Part shown: positions 26,768-35,316 of the stretch, one piece after another
Position numbering within the stretch: position 1 is the first letter of the stretch
Layout: the number at the start of each line of letters is the position of its first letter
Assembly: GCF_017635265.1 (NCBI RefSeq)
Contig: NZ_JAGBLU010000141.1
Coordinates: 1 to 64,000 of the forward strand
From: Butyrivibrio sp.
GTDB lineage: Bacteria; Bacillota; Clostridia; Lachnospirales; Lachnospiraceae
Reading direction: 5' to 3'
Length of the DNA stretch: 64,000 bases
Translations under genes and position numbers: made by a program
The notes under the pieces: model-generated
Seen by the model: the letters and a program-made list of their open reading frames with translations, nothing else
Told to the model about the DNA's origin: nothing
Databases searched by the model: none

Positions 26768-27805
26768 AGCATTTTTACTTCTGTATCCAGTCCCTCTTTC
26801 TTTATTTCTTTTACCAGCTCATGGATCCTGTCTGTCTTATCAATACACATCATATATACCACGTGATGGTCATATGTCCTCTCCTTATTTAAATAATTTC
26901 TAAAAGGTGACTTGTGGAGCTTATCATAAATATCAGCCTCTGCCTCATTTATCAGTTTCTTGTAATATCTTAAAAGAACATCCTCCAAAATAACTGTGGT
27001 AAATACGTTGAATCCTTTCTCTATGATCAATTTCTCAATTTTGCCTGAGTGTATGACAGAAATAACATACACCTTTGGATATCTGTTCTCCCTAATGTCA
27101 TATAAAACAGCTCCATCCATTGCAATTATGGGCAACTTTGGTTTTATATCCGGCATAGATTCCAAAAATGAAGCCGGTGTGCAAAGAGACGAGAACGTCA
27201 TATTTATTCCTGATTCCAACATGCTATTTATTGTTACATTACTGTATGAAGATAACTTCTCGCCCTTATTCATGATAGCCATATCTACATTTGCAATGAA
27301 CAAGGTATTTTTATCCGGTGCTCCATGAATGTGAACTGAATTGATAACAAGTCCCAGCAATATTCCTATCAGAGTATCAAGACTTCGCTTTAATACAAAA
27401 AGATATGGATTTTCATCTGTCAGATGATTGACAACTATACTTAAGAAAACAACACAAGAAAAATATGATGCCTTTTTTTGCTTGAAAAGAACAGTCGTAT
27501 AGATTATTGGGATGATCAGGAGTGAAATAATAAAATAGTGCCCAAACCCGTCTCCATAACTTGCAACATTCATTTTAAAAAGAATATATGCCAGTCCATA
27601 CACTGCACCTATTCCTGTTCCTATTGTCCTTTGGATCGCATTCCCAAAAGTATTCTTAGTTTGATTCTGTATACACCACAAAACTGCCAGCGCTGAATAG
27701 AAAGGTGTTCCCTGTCTGCCTCTCAAAAGATAGATCACAAAGCAACACTCCAAACGCCGATTTTATTATTCTCATTCCCACATGAGGGATTTTATGATGT
27801 TGCAT
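26761..27805 (-). pseudogene. FUSC/aromatic-acid-exporter plus HAD fusion, frameshifted and truncated
   Basis: From ATG 27805 the frame reads MQHHKIPHVGMRIIKSAF then GVLLC, the normal start of FUSC-type exporters. The continuation FVIYLLRGRQGTPFYSALAV is in the next frame, so a frameshift lies near 27745-27755. Four or five membrane segments follow to about residue 145, then a Cof-type HAD phosphatase part (FIANVDMAIMNKGEKLS, PIIAMDGAVLYD) whose usual DxDGT nucleophile motif reads NVDMA. The C-terminus stops early at the ABC-F fragment. Such exporter-HAD fusions are known in Firmicutes. Frameshift, altered catalytic motif and truncation all point to a dead gene. Confidence 0.75.
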
Positions 27806-27824
27806 AGTATATTTGCTGTTCCTT

Positions 27825-28634
27825 TTATCCCATATTTTCCTGAATCAATACATATGTTTCCTGCATATTGCTACTGCGTAATATTCCATTTGATGTCCTC
27901 TTTTTGATCTGTAATCTTCTAACCGTTATAGAAATGGTGAAGTTAATGATAAAATATATGGCTGCTGCCATTCCGAATAGAACAAAAACATCTGATACAT
28001 TTATTGCATTAGTTCCGTTGTATCTATTGGCTGCGGACAAAATCTGCTTTGTCCTGGCCATAAGTTCTATTACTGCAACGTTTGCTAAAAATGAACTGTC
28101 TTTTATTGTTGTTATTACCTGACTTAACAGAGTAGGTATTATGGCTTTAAAGGTCTGTGGAAGGACTATATACCACATGATCTGGATCATGTTGAAGCCC
28201 TGTGAATAACCGGCTTCAATCTGACCGCGAGCCACAGAGTTAAGCCCACCTCTTACTATCTCTGCAATTACACCTGACGTATAAAGGATCAAAGCAACTG
28301 CTGCTTTGAACATCAATTTATTATTAACCGATGAAAGTCCAAACATTGCCTGGTCAACGAATCCCGGACATGGCCAAAAAACAACGCATATAAATATCCA
28401 AAACAGTAATGGTGTATTTCTGAACATTTCTATATAAACCACTGAGAGCACTTTTAGCAGCAGGGCTTTCTGCTTGCCACAATAATTTCTCATAAGTGCA
28501 AGGCCCGTTCCTATGACCACACTAAAAAGTACTGAAACTACTGAGATTATCAGTGTAAAAAGAACTCCGTATAAAACAAAATTTATAATTGCCGGATTCC
28601 CTAGCATTGACAGACTATTTTTTAAGGTACCCAT
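27825..28634 (-). CDS. Polar amino-acid ABC permease (HisM/GlnP type)
   Basis: 269 aa, with membrane segments near 17-40, 66-88 and 105-125 and the PAAT-family loop RGGLNSVARGQIEAGYSQGF...LPQ. Last gene of the four-gene importer. The C-terminal tail of about 30 residues (RRLQIKKRTSNGILRSS) is unusual but short. It lies 1 bp after the paired permease gene. Confidence 0.9.
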   Translation of the reverse strand: MGTLKNSLSMLGNPAIINFVLYGVLFTLIISVVSVLFSVVIGTGLALMRNYCGKQKALLLKVLSVVYIEMFRNTPLLFWIFICVVFWPCPGFVDQAMFGLSSVNNKLMFKAAVALILYTSGVIAEIVRGGLNSVARGQIEAGYSQGFNMIQIMWYIVLPQTFKAIIPTLLSQVITTIKDSSFLANVAVIELMARTKQILSAANRYNGTNAINVSDVFVLFGMAAAIYFIINFTISITVRRLQIKKRTSNGILRSSNMQETYVLIQENMG

Positions 28635-28635
28635 A

Positions 28636-29352
28636 TCACGCCTCCGTGGCTTCGAGATTTATAGCAGCCTTCTGCTCCCTCTTTTTCAGTGAATTCTCCC
28701 ATGTTGAAGCAATTGTAGATAATGGGAAACAGATCAGGAAAAATATAACTCCACAGACTATATATGCAGGAGCATAAGATCCTCCGGTATTCTCACCTGT
28801 AACAAAACTGTAGGTCAGAGACAATAGATCTGCCCCACCAACTATATACAGACAAGATGTGTTTTTTATCATATTGACTATGGTATTGGTCATAGGTGGA
28901 AGGATTACTTTAATGCTCTGTGGAATGATTATATAGAACATCATCTGGACATACCCGAACCCTTGCGCCTGCGCTGCTTCAAACTGTCCCTTTGGAACTG
29001 CCTCAATTCCGGCCCTTATAACTTCTGCCATATATGCTCCGGTGTAAATTCCAAGAGCCAGAAATCCTGTAACAATGATCCCGGGACTGTGACCTGAGAA
29101 TGCCAGTGCATAATACAAAAAACACATCTGTAACAGGACCGGAGTATTCTGGATCACTTCTACATATATTCTGCTGATAGTCTTTAGCACCTTCTTGTTA
29201 GAAGTAGCCATAAGCCCAAATATAATTCCCAGTATCAGAGCTATGATCAGGGCTATCGCTGCTGTCTTTAGAGTATTAGCCAGCCCGAGAAGAAATGTTC
29301 CTCTATACAGCCATATTTTGTTCCATGCCCTCGTAGAAAATAATCCCGACAT
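28636..29352 (-). CDS. Polar amino-acid ABC permease (HisQ/GlnP type)
   Basis: 238 aa; LGLANTLKTAAIALIIALIL first helix, loop RAGIEAVPKGQFEAAQAQGF and the LPPMTNTIVNMIKNTSCLY end typical of the family. It pairs with the downstream permease. Confidence 0.9.
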   Translation of the reverse strand: MSGLFSTRAWNKIWLYRGTFLLGLANTLKTAAIALIIALILGIIFGLMATSNKKVLKTISRIYVEVIQNTPVLLQMCFLYYALAFSGHSPGIIVTGFLALGIYTGAYMAEVIRAGIEAVPKGQFEAAQAQGFGYVQMMFYIIIPQSIKVILPPMTNTIVNMIKNTSCLYIVGGADLLSLTYSFVTGENTGGSYAPAYIVCGVIFFLICFPLSTIASTWENSLKKREQKAAINLEATEA

Positions 29353-29371
29353 TTCCGGCCCTCCAAATCAT

Positions 29372-30313
29372 TTATTCAAGTCCGTTCTCTTTGATAAGTG
29401 AATCAATTGTTCCATCTGCCAAAAGAGCTGTCACAAGTTCTTCAGTAACTGCTGATAATCCGGAAGCTTTTTTCGTAGCAATGCCATATTCCTGTGGTGA
29501 GAACTCAGCATCGATGTAAGATCTTCCTTCTGTCTTATAAATTGCAAGAATTGATTTATCAACACAGAATGCGTCTACTTCTCCAGCGCTTAATGCAGTT
29601 GAAATTGTAGGATAGTCATCATACTGTTGGAACTTAATACCTTCTGTCCAAGTAGCAGGGTCAAATGTCTCAGGATCAAAGCCATCTCCACTTATAACTC
29701 CTGCCTCTATCATTGCTGAAACCAGGGATTTAGCTGAAGTAGAACCGGATGAAACTCCTACTGTAGCATCAACAAGTTTTTCAAGTGTTGTGATTCCCTT
29801 TGAGTCTTCAACCAAAACGCTGACATAATCTGTGTAATATGGTGTTGTGAAATCCCAACTCTCTTTTCTCTCATCTGTAATAGTGAATGTAGCCAAAACG
29901 CAATCAATATCGCCTGAATCAAGGAGCTCTGTTCTGGTTGCTGCAGTTACTGCTGTAAACTCAACATCTACACCAAGTTTTGCAGCAAGTGCCTTGGCAA
30001 GCTCAATCTCAAGACCTGAATACTCTCCTGTAAGAGGATCTTCATAACCAAATCCTATTACTGCGTTCTTAACTCCTACTCTTAAAACACCTCTGTCAAT
30101 AATTGCCTGCACATCTTCAGATACCCCTTCACTTTCAGCACCGTCACTCTCTGAAGTTGCTTCAGTTGCGCCTGTCGCCTCTGCAGAAGCTGGCGCTGCT
30201 TCTGTTGATGCCTCAGCAGTGCTTGCAGGCTCTTTAGCTTCTGCAGATCCACATGCTGCCAACATAACTCCCATTAATCCCGCCATAATGGTTGATACCA
30301 ATTTTTTTCTCAT
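29372..30313 (-). CDS. Amino-acid-binding lipoprotein (SBP family 3)
   Basis: 313 aa. Lipobox MLAAC; Ala/Glu/Ser-rich linker to about 65; then a family-3 fold with GVLRVGVKNAVIGFGYEDP, GLEIELAKALAAKLGV and DCVLATFTITDERKESWDFT. Binds an amino acid or related compound outside the cell. Second gene after the ATPase. Confidence 0.92.
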   Translation of the reverse strand: MRKKLVSTIMAGLMGVMLAACGSAEAKEPASTAEASTEAAPASAEATGATEATSESDGAESEGVSEDVQAIIDRGVLRVGVKNAVIGFGYEDPLTGEYSGLEIELAKALAAKLGVDVEFTAVTAATRTELLDSGDIDCVLATFTITDERKESWDFTTPYYTDYVSVLVEDSKGITTLEKLVDATVGVSSGSTSAKSLVSAMIEAGVISGDGFDPETFDPATWTEGIKFQQYDDYPTISTALSAGEVDAFCVDKSILAIYKTEGRSYIDAEFSPQEYGIATKKASGLSAVTEELVTALLADGTIDSLIKENGLE

Positions 30314-30377
30314 AACTTTATTCCTCCTCAGTTTTTCTATTTCGGTAAGTGCTATTCGTATGCACTATAACCCGCAT

Positions 30378-31106
30378 TTATCTGATGATCTTACCCAGGA
30401 ACTGCTTAACCCTCTCACTTTCCGGATTTTCAAAAAAGTGTTCCGGCGTTCCCTCTTCTATGATCTGTCCATCTGCCATAAATACAATCCTGTCAGCTAC
30501 CTGCCTTGCAAATCCCATCTCATGCGTTACAACTACCATTGTGATGTTCTCTTTTGCCAGCTTGATCATTACGTCCAACACTTCCTGTATGGTCTCTGGG
30601 TCCAGAGCTGAAGTCGGTTCGTCAAATAAAATGATCTTGGTCTGAGAACAAAGTGCTCTTGCTATTGCAATTCTCTGCTGCTGGCCACCGGAGAGCGTTG
30701 TAGGATATACATCTGCCTTGTCTTTGAGTCCTACCACATCAAGATAGTGATACGCTAAATCCTCAGCTTCTTTCTTTGACCTGTGCTGCAACTTCATAGG
30801 TGCCAAAGTCAGATTTTTTAAAACTGTCATATGTGGATAAAGATTAAACTGCTGAAACACCATTGAAGTAGTATCACGTATTACCTTTGTTTTGTTCTTG
30901 TTATTCAATTCCTGTCCGTCTATGGTCACTTTTCCACTTGAAGGAGTTTCCAGGAAATTCATACATCTTACTGTTGTAGATTTTCCTGAACCGGAAGGCC
31001 CAATGATAACAAGCTTCTCTCCCTCATTTACTTCAAGATTCACATCCTTTAGAACATGCAGATCTCCGAAATATTTATTTACATTTTCAAGCTTTATCAT
31101 TGCCAT
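30378..31106 (-). CDS. glnQ: Polar amino-acid ABC ATPase (GlnQ type)
   Basis: 242 aa. Walker A GPSGSGKST (36-44), Q-loop FQQFNLYPHMTVLKN, signature LSGGQQQRIAIARAL, Walker B ILFDEPTSALDPE. First gene of the importer, transcribed from a promoter at 31257-31285 through two leader hairpins. The symbol marks the ATPase type; the substrate is unknown. Confidence 0.92.
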   Translation of the reverse strand: MAMIKLENVNKYFGDLHVLKDVNLEVNEGEKLVIIGPSGSGKSTTVRCMNFLETPSSGKVTIDGQELNNKNKTKVIRDTTSMVFQQFNLYPHMTVLKNLTLAPMKLQHRSKKEAEDLAYHYLDVVGLKDKADVYPTTLSGGQQQRIAIARALCSQTKIILFDEPTSALDPETIQEVLDVMIKLAKENITMVVVTHEMGFARQVADRIVFMADGQIIEEGTPEHFFENPESERVKQFLGKIIR

Positions 31107-31132
31107 AGACTTCTTTTGCCTTTCCGTGATGC

Positions 31133-31173
31133 AACAAAGGGCGCTCCGGTTTAAAACCGAAACGCCCTTGTTT
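31133..31173 (-). other. Leader hairpin H1 before glnQ-type gene
   Basis: AACAAAGGGCG (31133-31143) pairs with CGCCCTTGTT (31163-31172) with an inner CGGTTT/AAACCG stem. On the minus strand the 5' arm reads AACAAGGGCGTTT, shared with H2 and H3. It lies 27 nt from the start codon and has a poor U tract. Confidence 0.55.
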
Positions 31174-31206
31174 CAATGCACACTTTTAGAGGGTATGTTA
31201 AAAAGA

Positions 31207-31246
31207 AAAAGCGCTTTGACACACTTTGTGTATCAAAACGCCCTTG
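31207..31246 (-). terminator. Leader hairpin H2, terminator-like
   Basis: On the minus strand AAGGGCGTTTTGATACAC pairs with GTGTGTCAAAGCGCTTTTT; a TTTTTCTTTTT tract follows. It begins within a few nt of the predicted transcription start, so transcripts would end after about 50 nt unless the stem is resolved. Confidence 0.6.
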
Positions 31247-31249
31247 TTT

Positions 31250-31285
31250 GTATACAAGTATACTGACAAGTATTATTTTTGACAA
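31250..31285 (-). promoter_or_regulatory. Promoter and GTATAC dyad of the amino-acid importer
   Basis: On the minus strand TTGTCA (31285-31280), a 17-bp gap and TATACT (31262-31257). A perfect palindrome GTATACAAGTATAC at 31250-31263 covers the -10 and start site. It resembles TATACTAAGTATA at 44951-44963 before the livJ-type gene. Confidence 0.6.
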
Positions 31286-31344
31286 TTGGACCATTTTTAC
31301 GAATAATTGTCTGAATATATTAAAATTATAGACATATTTGCCAA

Positions 31345-31986
31345 CTATTCACCGATCAACTTCTTATCTTTTAACAATTTAATAATGAGCTGCGCAGCAT
31401 ATTCTTCTGTCACAGTTCCAGTATTTATCGATAAATGATATTCCTTAGGGTCTAGCCATTCTTTACCTGTATAATACTTGTAGTAATCAGCTCTATATTT
31501 ATCCGTTTGCTGTATGGTCTTTTTTGCCTCTTCATAATTAAACTGAAGTCTTTGCATAACATTCTTTATACATTTTTCTTCCGGTGCCTGGATGTTTATT
31601 TTGACCACATTGACCAGACTTCTTAAAATATAGTTTGCAGCTTTACCTATTATTATGCATGATACATTCTTATCAAAAGCCAGGTTCTTTATCACCTGCG
31701 CCTGAATATTAAAAAGATTTTCATTTGAAAAATAATCCTTATCTTCTACCCTGAAAACTCTTTCATGGTTATAAACGCCATCAGAGTTTTTAATTGCCAG
31801 AGATCCTTTCTTTATCCTCTCATTTGCTTCATAAAAAAATCTCTCATTAATTCCACTAAGATCAGCTGCCATATTTAATATCTCACTATCATAGCAAGGT
31901 ATTCCCAGCTCTTTTGATAAGTTTCTTGCTATATGGCTTCCTCCACTTCCAAGTCCTCTTGCTATAGTAATAATATAATGATCCAT
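31345..31986 (-). CDS. Cytidylate-kinase-like protein
   Basis: 213 aa. P-loop-like N-terminus YIITIARGLGSGGSHIARNL (3-22) and overall similarity to the cytidylate-kinase-like family found beside transporters in Firmicutes, which are not the housekeeping Cmk. Later KAANYILR and the ENxxxYD-type region fit a nucleotide-kinase fold. Last gene of the ureide operon, 15 bp after the DASS gene. Its role there is unknown; a regulatory or small-molecule kinase is possible. Confidence 0.7.
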   Translation of the reverse strand: MDHYIITIARGLGSGGSHIARNLSKELGIPCYDSEILNMAADLSGINERFFYEANERIKKGSLAIKNSDGVYNHERVFRVEDKDYFSNENLFNIQAQVIKNLAFDKNVSCIIIGKAANYILRSLVNVVKINIQAPEEKCIKNVMQRLQFNYEEAKKTIQQTDKYRADYYKYYTGKEWLDPKEYHLSINTGTVTEEYAAQLIIKLLKDKKLIGE

Positions 31987-32001
31987 ATCCGTCGCCCTCC
32001 C

Positions 32002-33423
32002 TTACATAAGTCCTATAATTTTCCAATATGGTATGCTTATGATAGCCGCTAAGATTGTTATTGCTATAAATACATGTGACATTCTCTGTGCCTCTTTAAA
32101 GTCCACTGCATCTTTTCCCATTATTGCCTGTGCTGTGACAAAATTAGTATTGGTATATTCTGTAGGCCACGACTTCGAAGCTGCAATGATAAGGAATCCG
32201 GTAATAAAAGGACTGATTCCAAGCAAATTATATGCTGTGGATGCAAAAACTACGTAAAATATGGTAACTGTAGCAATCGAAGATACAATAAATATCCTAA
32301 ACAGATAAACTATGATAACCAGTCCAATCAGATAGATTATCGCATTATGAGTAATTAGTCTTACTATTGGTTCCATTACAGCAGCTAACCATACATCTAT
32401 CTCCAAAACCGTGAAAAGACTGGCGATGCACACAATTCCTCCAACATATATCCATATATCCCATGGAATTTCCGATCTAAATTCCTGATTAGAAATTGCC
32501 CCAACAGTATGAAGAAATGCATACACTATAATTGCAAAAATACATTCAGGAATTCCTGTGTAATTCTTGGTTATCCATCCTATCAAGGTGAACACCATCA
32601 AAATTCCTGTTATCTTCTCTGTTTGAGACATAGGTCCCAGGTCATTTATCATTGAGTTTAAAGCACTCTTGGTAAGTCCTATAGACTCTTTAGGGCTATA
32701 CAAAATCAATAAGACTATGTATACCAATATAAATGCCGCTATTGCCCAAACTAAAGATGCTATAAACCACCCCGTCCAAGAAAAATTATCCGCAATCTTT
32801 TCTGGCATCATACCTACTACCAACAATGCTTGGACTGATCCACTCAAAAAAATGTGTCCTAAGCTTGGTCCATTGATAAATACCGCCAAAAACAGTCCAG
32901 TAAGTGGTTTGCTCTTTTTTTCCAATGACATTTTTTCTGCTACAGATGCAGTTAATGATGCTAAAAGGCCTGACTTTGCTGTAGTACTCGGAATAAGCGG
33001 ATTTAGTACCATTGATGACAAAGAAAGCGCCAATAATTGCCACTTATAAGAACATGGAAATAGCTTTAACAGGTATAATGCAATTCTATTCATCAAACCG
33101 CTCTTTTTGATTACAACAGTTATAGGAAGTATCGTCAAAACCATCCACATAGTGGTTCCAGAAAAAGCCGAAAAGACTGTTGAAAATGGCGCGATATTCA
33201 AAATCACACATACCGATAGTACTAGCAATATTACGATATGTTCGTCAAAGACTCCTGTTATCAGCATGAACACCATCGCAATCAATAGACCGATATATTC
33301 TTTCGCTTGTATGCTTATTCCTAGTTCAACTGGAATTCCAATAAAGAGAAGTGCTATAATTGCTGCAAAAGCTAGATTAAATATATGGTTCGAGCAAATG
33401 GATTTTTTTATTGTATTTACCAT
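32002..33423 (-). CDS. DASS-family anion:sodium transporter
   Basis: 473 aa with about 11-12 membrane helices. It shows SLSSMVLNPLIPSTTAKSGL and GLVIIVYLFRIFIVSSIATVT, matching the paired SNT-type repeats of the SLC13/DASS family. These carry dicarboxylates or other anions with Na+. In this operon it may take up or export an acidic product or substrate. It follows the nitrilase-like gene by 3 bp. Confidence 0.85.
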   Translation of the reverse strand: MVNTIKKSICSNHIFNLAFAAIIALLFIGIPVELGISIQAKEYIGLLIAMVFMLITGVFDEHIVILLVLSVCVILNIAPFSTVFSAFSGTTMWMVLTILPITVVIKKSGLMNRIALYLLKLFPCSYKWQLLALSLSSMVLNPLIPSTTAKSGLLASLTASVAEKMSLEKKSKPLTGLFLAVFINGPSLGHIFLSGSVQALLVVGMMPEKIADNFSWTGWFIASLVWAIAAFILVYIVLLILYSPKESIGLTKSALNSMINDLGPMSQTEKITGILMVFTLIGWITKNYTGIPECIFAIIVYAFLHTVGAISNQEFRSEIPWDIWIYVGGIVCIASLFTVLEIDVWLAAVMEPIVRLITHNAIIYLIGLVIIVYLFRIFIVSSIATVTIFYVVFASTAYNLLGISPFITGFLIIAASKSWPTEYTNTNFVTAQAIMGKDAVDFKEAQRMSHVFIAITILAAIISIPYWKIIGLM

Positions 33424-33426
33424 AGC

Positions 33427-34350
33427 TCAAAAACCCTTTTCAAAAACTAATCCCTTTGGCGCATAATAACAGTCAGAAATCATTCCATATATTTCAGGAT
33501 GTCTGTCTCTCTGCCAATTAAGTCTTCCTCTGGCATAAATCACATCATCCATATCAAGATCAGCACACACATACTGCCATCCTTCGTCTGACAAAGGCTC
33601 GGTAACCATATTTCCCAACGGATCAGCTATAAATGATTTACCAAAATGATGTCTTGGAACCGGTTCATTATCTACCTGCTCATCGCCTGCTCTATTAAGT
33701 GCAATTACAAAGGAATGCGATTCCAAAGCTCTAGTCTGGAGCTCAGTAATAAACATATCTGCCCTAAGTCCCATAGTACATGTAGCAGTTACAATAATCT
33801 GTGCGCCCTGAAGATAATAAGATCTCCATACTTCAGGGAAAGAACGGTCATAACAGATCAGCATTGCCATTTTAACTCCATTGTCGAGCTCAAAAACAGG
33901 AAGTGTGTCTCCCGAATTGAAATAGTATTTTTCATAGACTGCGTTATATCTGATATCACCTCCGGGGATATGAATCTTGCGGTATTTACCAATAACTCCT
34001 CTTACCGGAGATACAAGTCCCATGGTGTTATAATAAACTTCTTTTCCGTCTTCAATTGCCTTCTCAAATAATGAATAGGCAATGTGTACATCAAGCTTCT
34101 TCGCTTCCTCGAGCATCCTTGTTGTAGTTGGTCCCGTAAGAAAATCTTCTGCATACTGAAACCATTTCTTTTCTCTTACCATTCCAAAATAAATACCCGT
34201 CATCATCTCAGGAAATGTCACAAGGTAAGGCTTCTCCTTTTCTACAAGTTCTTCCATAAAAGCGACCTGGCGATCTACGTATTCTTCATTTGTCATACCA
34301 TTAGTTACAGTCCCCGGCTGGATTCCTAATACCTTTACATTCATTGTCAT
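33427..34350 (-). CDS. Carbon-nitrogen hydrolase (nitrilase superfamily)
   Basis: 307 aa. The start is MTMNVKVLGIQPG with a second in-frame start at residue 3. The Glu-Lys-Cys triad is visible in TFPEMMTG, KYRKIHIPG and LICYDRSFPE. It resembles beta-ureidopropionase/N-carbamoyl-amino-acid amidohydrolases, cytosolic enzymes that release CO2 and ammonia from carbamoyl amines. Neighbours are two cyclic amidohydrolases, so it probably handles a ring-opened carbamoyl product. Confidence 0.88.
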   Translation of the reverse strand: MTMNVKVLGIQPGTVTNGMTNEEYVDRQVAFMEELVEKEKPYLVTFPEMMTGIYFGMVREKKWFQYAEDFLTGPTTTRMLEEAKKLDVHIAYSLFEKAIEDGKEVYYNTMGLVSPVRGVIGKYRKIHIPGGDIRYNAVYEKYYFNSGDTLPVFELDNGVKMAMLICYDRSFPEVWRSYYLQGAQIIVTATCTMGLRADMFITELQTRALESHSFVIALNRAGDEQVDNEPVPRHHFGKSFIADPLGNMVTEPLSDEGWQYVCADLDMDDVIYARGRLNWQRDRHPEIYGMISDCYYAPKGLVFEKGF

Positions 34351-34359
34351 TCCCTCCTG

Positions 34360-35316
34360 TCATTCACTGCGCATAGCACAGTGCTGTTTTCTTTCTTTAT
34401 AAATATGAAAACATCTATTGCAGCTAACACATCTACTTCCTTCAGTATCCAAGTTCGTCAATAAATCCGGCTGGCATATAAAAGGTCTGCTCATTCCTAC
34501 AAGATTTGCCCCTTTAGATAAAGCTTTCTCTATATCTTCTTTATTTCGCAATCCTCCTGTCAGCATTACCGGAACGTTACAACTATCTTTGCAGATCTGA
34601 ATATCTTTGACATAGTAAAGGTGCTCTTTTTTTGTCTTTTGAATAAAATCTGAACCACTTAACTCAATTGCCCAAATTGCATATTTTTCGCAGCATTTGT
34701 AAAAATTCTTTTTAATATAATCTGGAATATCTGTATTAACCTTTACTAAAACCGGATAAATATCCACTATTTCTCTTACTGCCTTAAATAATTTCGAAGC
34801 AATCTCCACGCCATCTTTTCTTTCAGTTAAAAGTTCACTAAGTAAATATCCATGTCCAAAATGGATTTGTACTCCATCTGCACCACTTTCTTTTGCCCGC
34901 CTTGATGCCTCTGCAAAGCCCGTGATAATAGTATCTATTTCTTCATCTCTTATCTCCTGGGCTGAATCAAAATGTTTAGCCAGCAGCTCAGAAACCTTAG
35001 TCTTTCTTCCGGCATGAGATATCTGAAAAATAATTTTGCTTCCATAAGTGTGAACTGTATCACATAATAGTTTTGCTCCATCATGATCAAATCTTTCGTC
35101 TATCGTGTTTTGATTGGAATCAAGCCTGCCATCTTCTGCTATAAAGAAATTGCCCGTTATTATCATTCCAATTCCGCTTTGAGCCAGGTGCCGGTAAAGA
35201 TCTATCTGTTTCGCAGATATACTTCCATCTTCTTCACCACAGTAATCATTTGTAGCTGCTCTGACTATTCGATTCTGAACTACCAGCTTTTGATACTCAT
35301 ACACTTCATTTATCAT
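34360..35316 (-). CDS. Old-yellow-enzyme-family NADH:flavin oxidoreductase
   Basis: 318 aa TIM barrel with FMN motifs LVVQNRIVRAATND, FQISHAGRKT and GADGVQIHFGHGYLLSELLT. The C-terminus has CVSCNRCF, the start of an iron-sulphur motif, but the long Rossmann domain of multidomain enoate reductases is absent. It may reduce a double bond in the substrate of this operon. Start and stop overlap the upstream hydantoinase gene (TAATG). Confidence 0.85.
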   Translation of the reverse strand: MINEVYEYQKLVVQNRIVRAATNDYCGEEDGSISAKQIDLYRHLAQSGIGMIITGNFFIAEDGRLDSNQNTIDERFDHDGAKLLCDTVHTYGSKIIFQISHAGRKTKVSELLAKHFDSAQEIRDEEIDTIITGFAEASRRAKESGADGVQIHFGHGYLLSELLTERKDGVEIASKLFKAVREIVDIYPVLVKVNTDIPDYIKKNFYKCCEKYAIWAIELSGSDFIQKTKKEHLYYVKDIQICKDSCNVPVMLTGGLRNKEDIEKALSKGANLVGMSRPFICQPDLLTNLDTEGSRCVSCNRCFHIYKERKQHCAMRSE

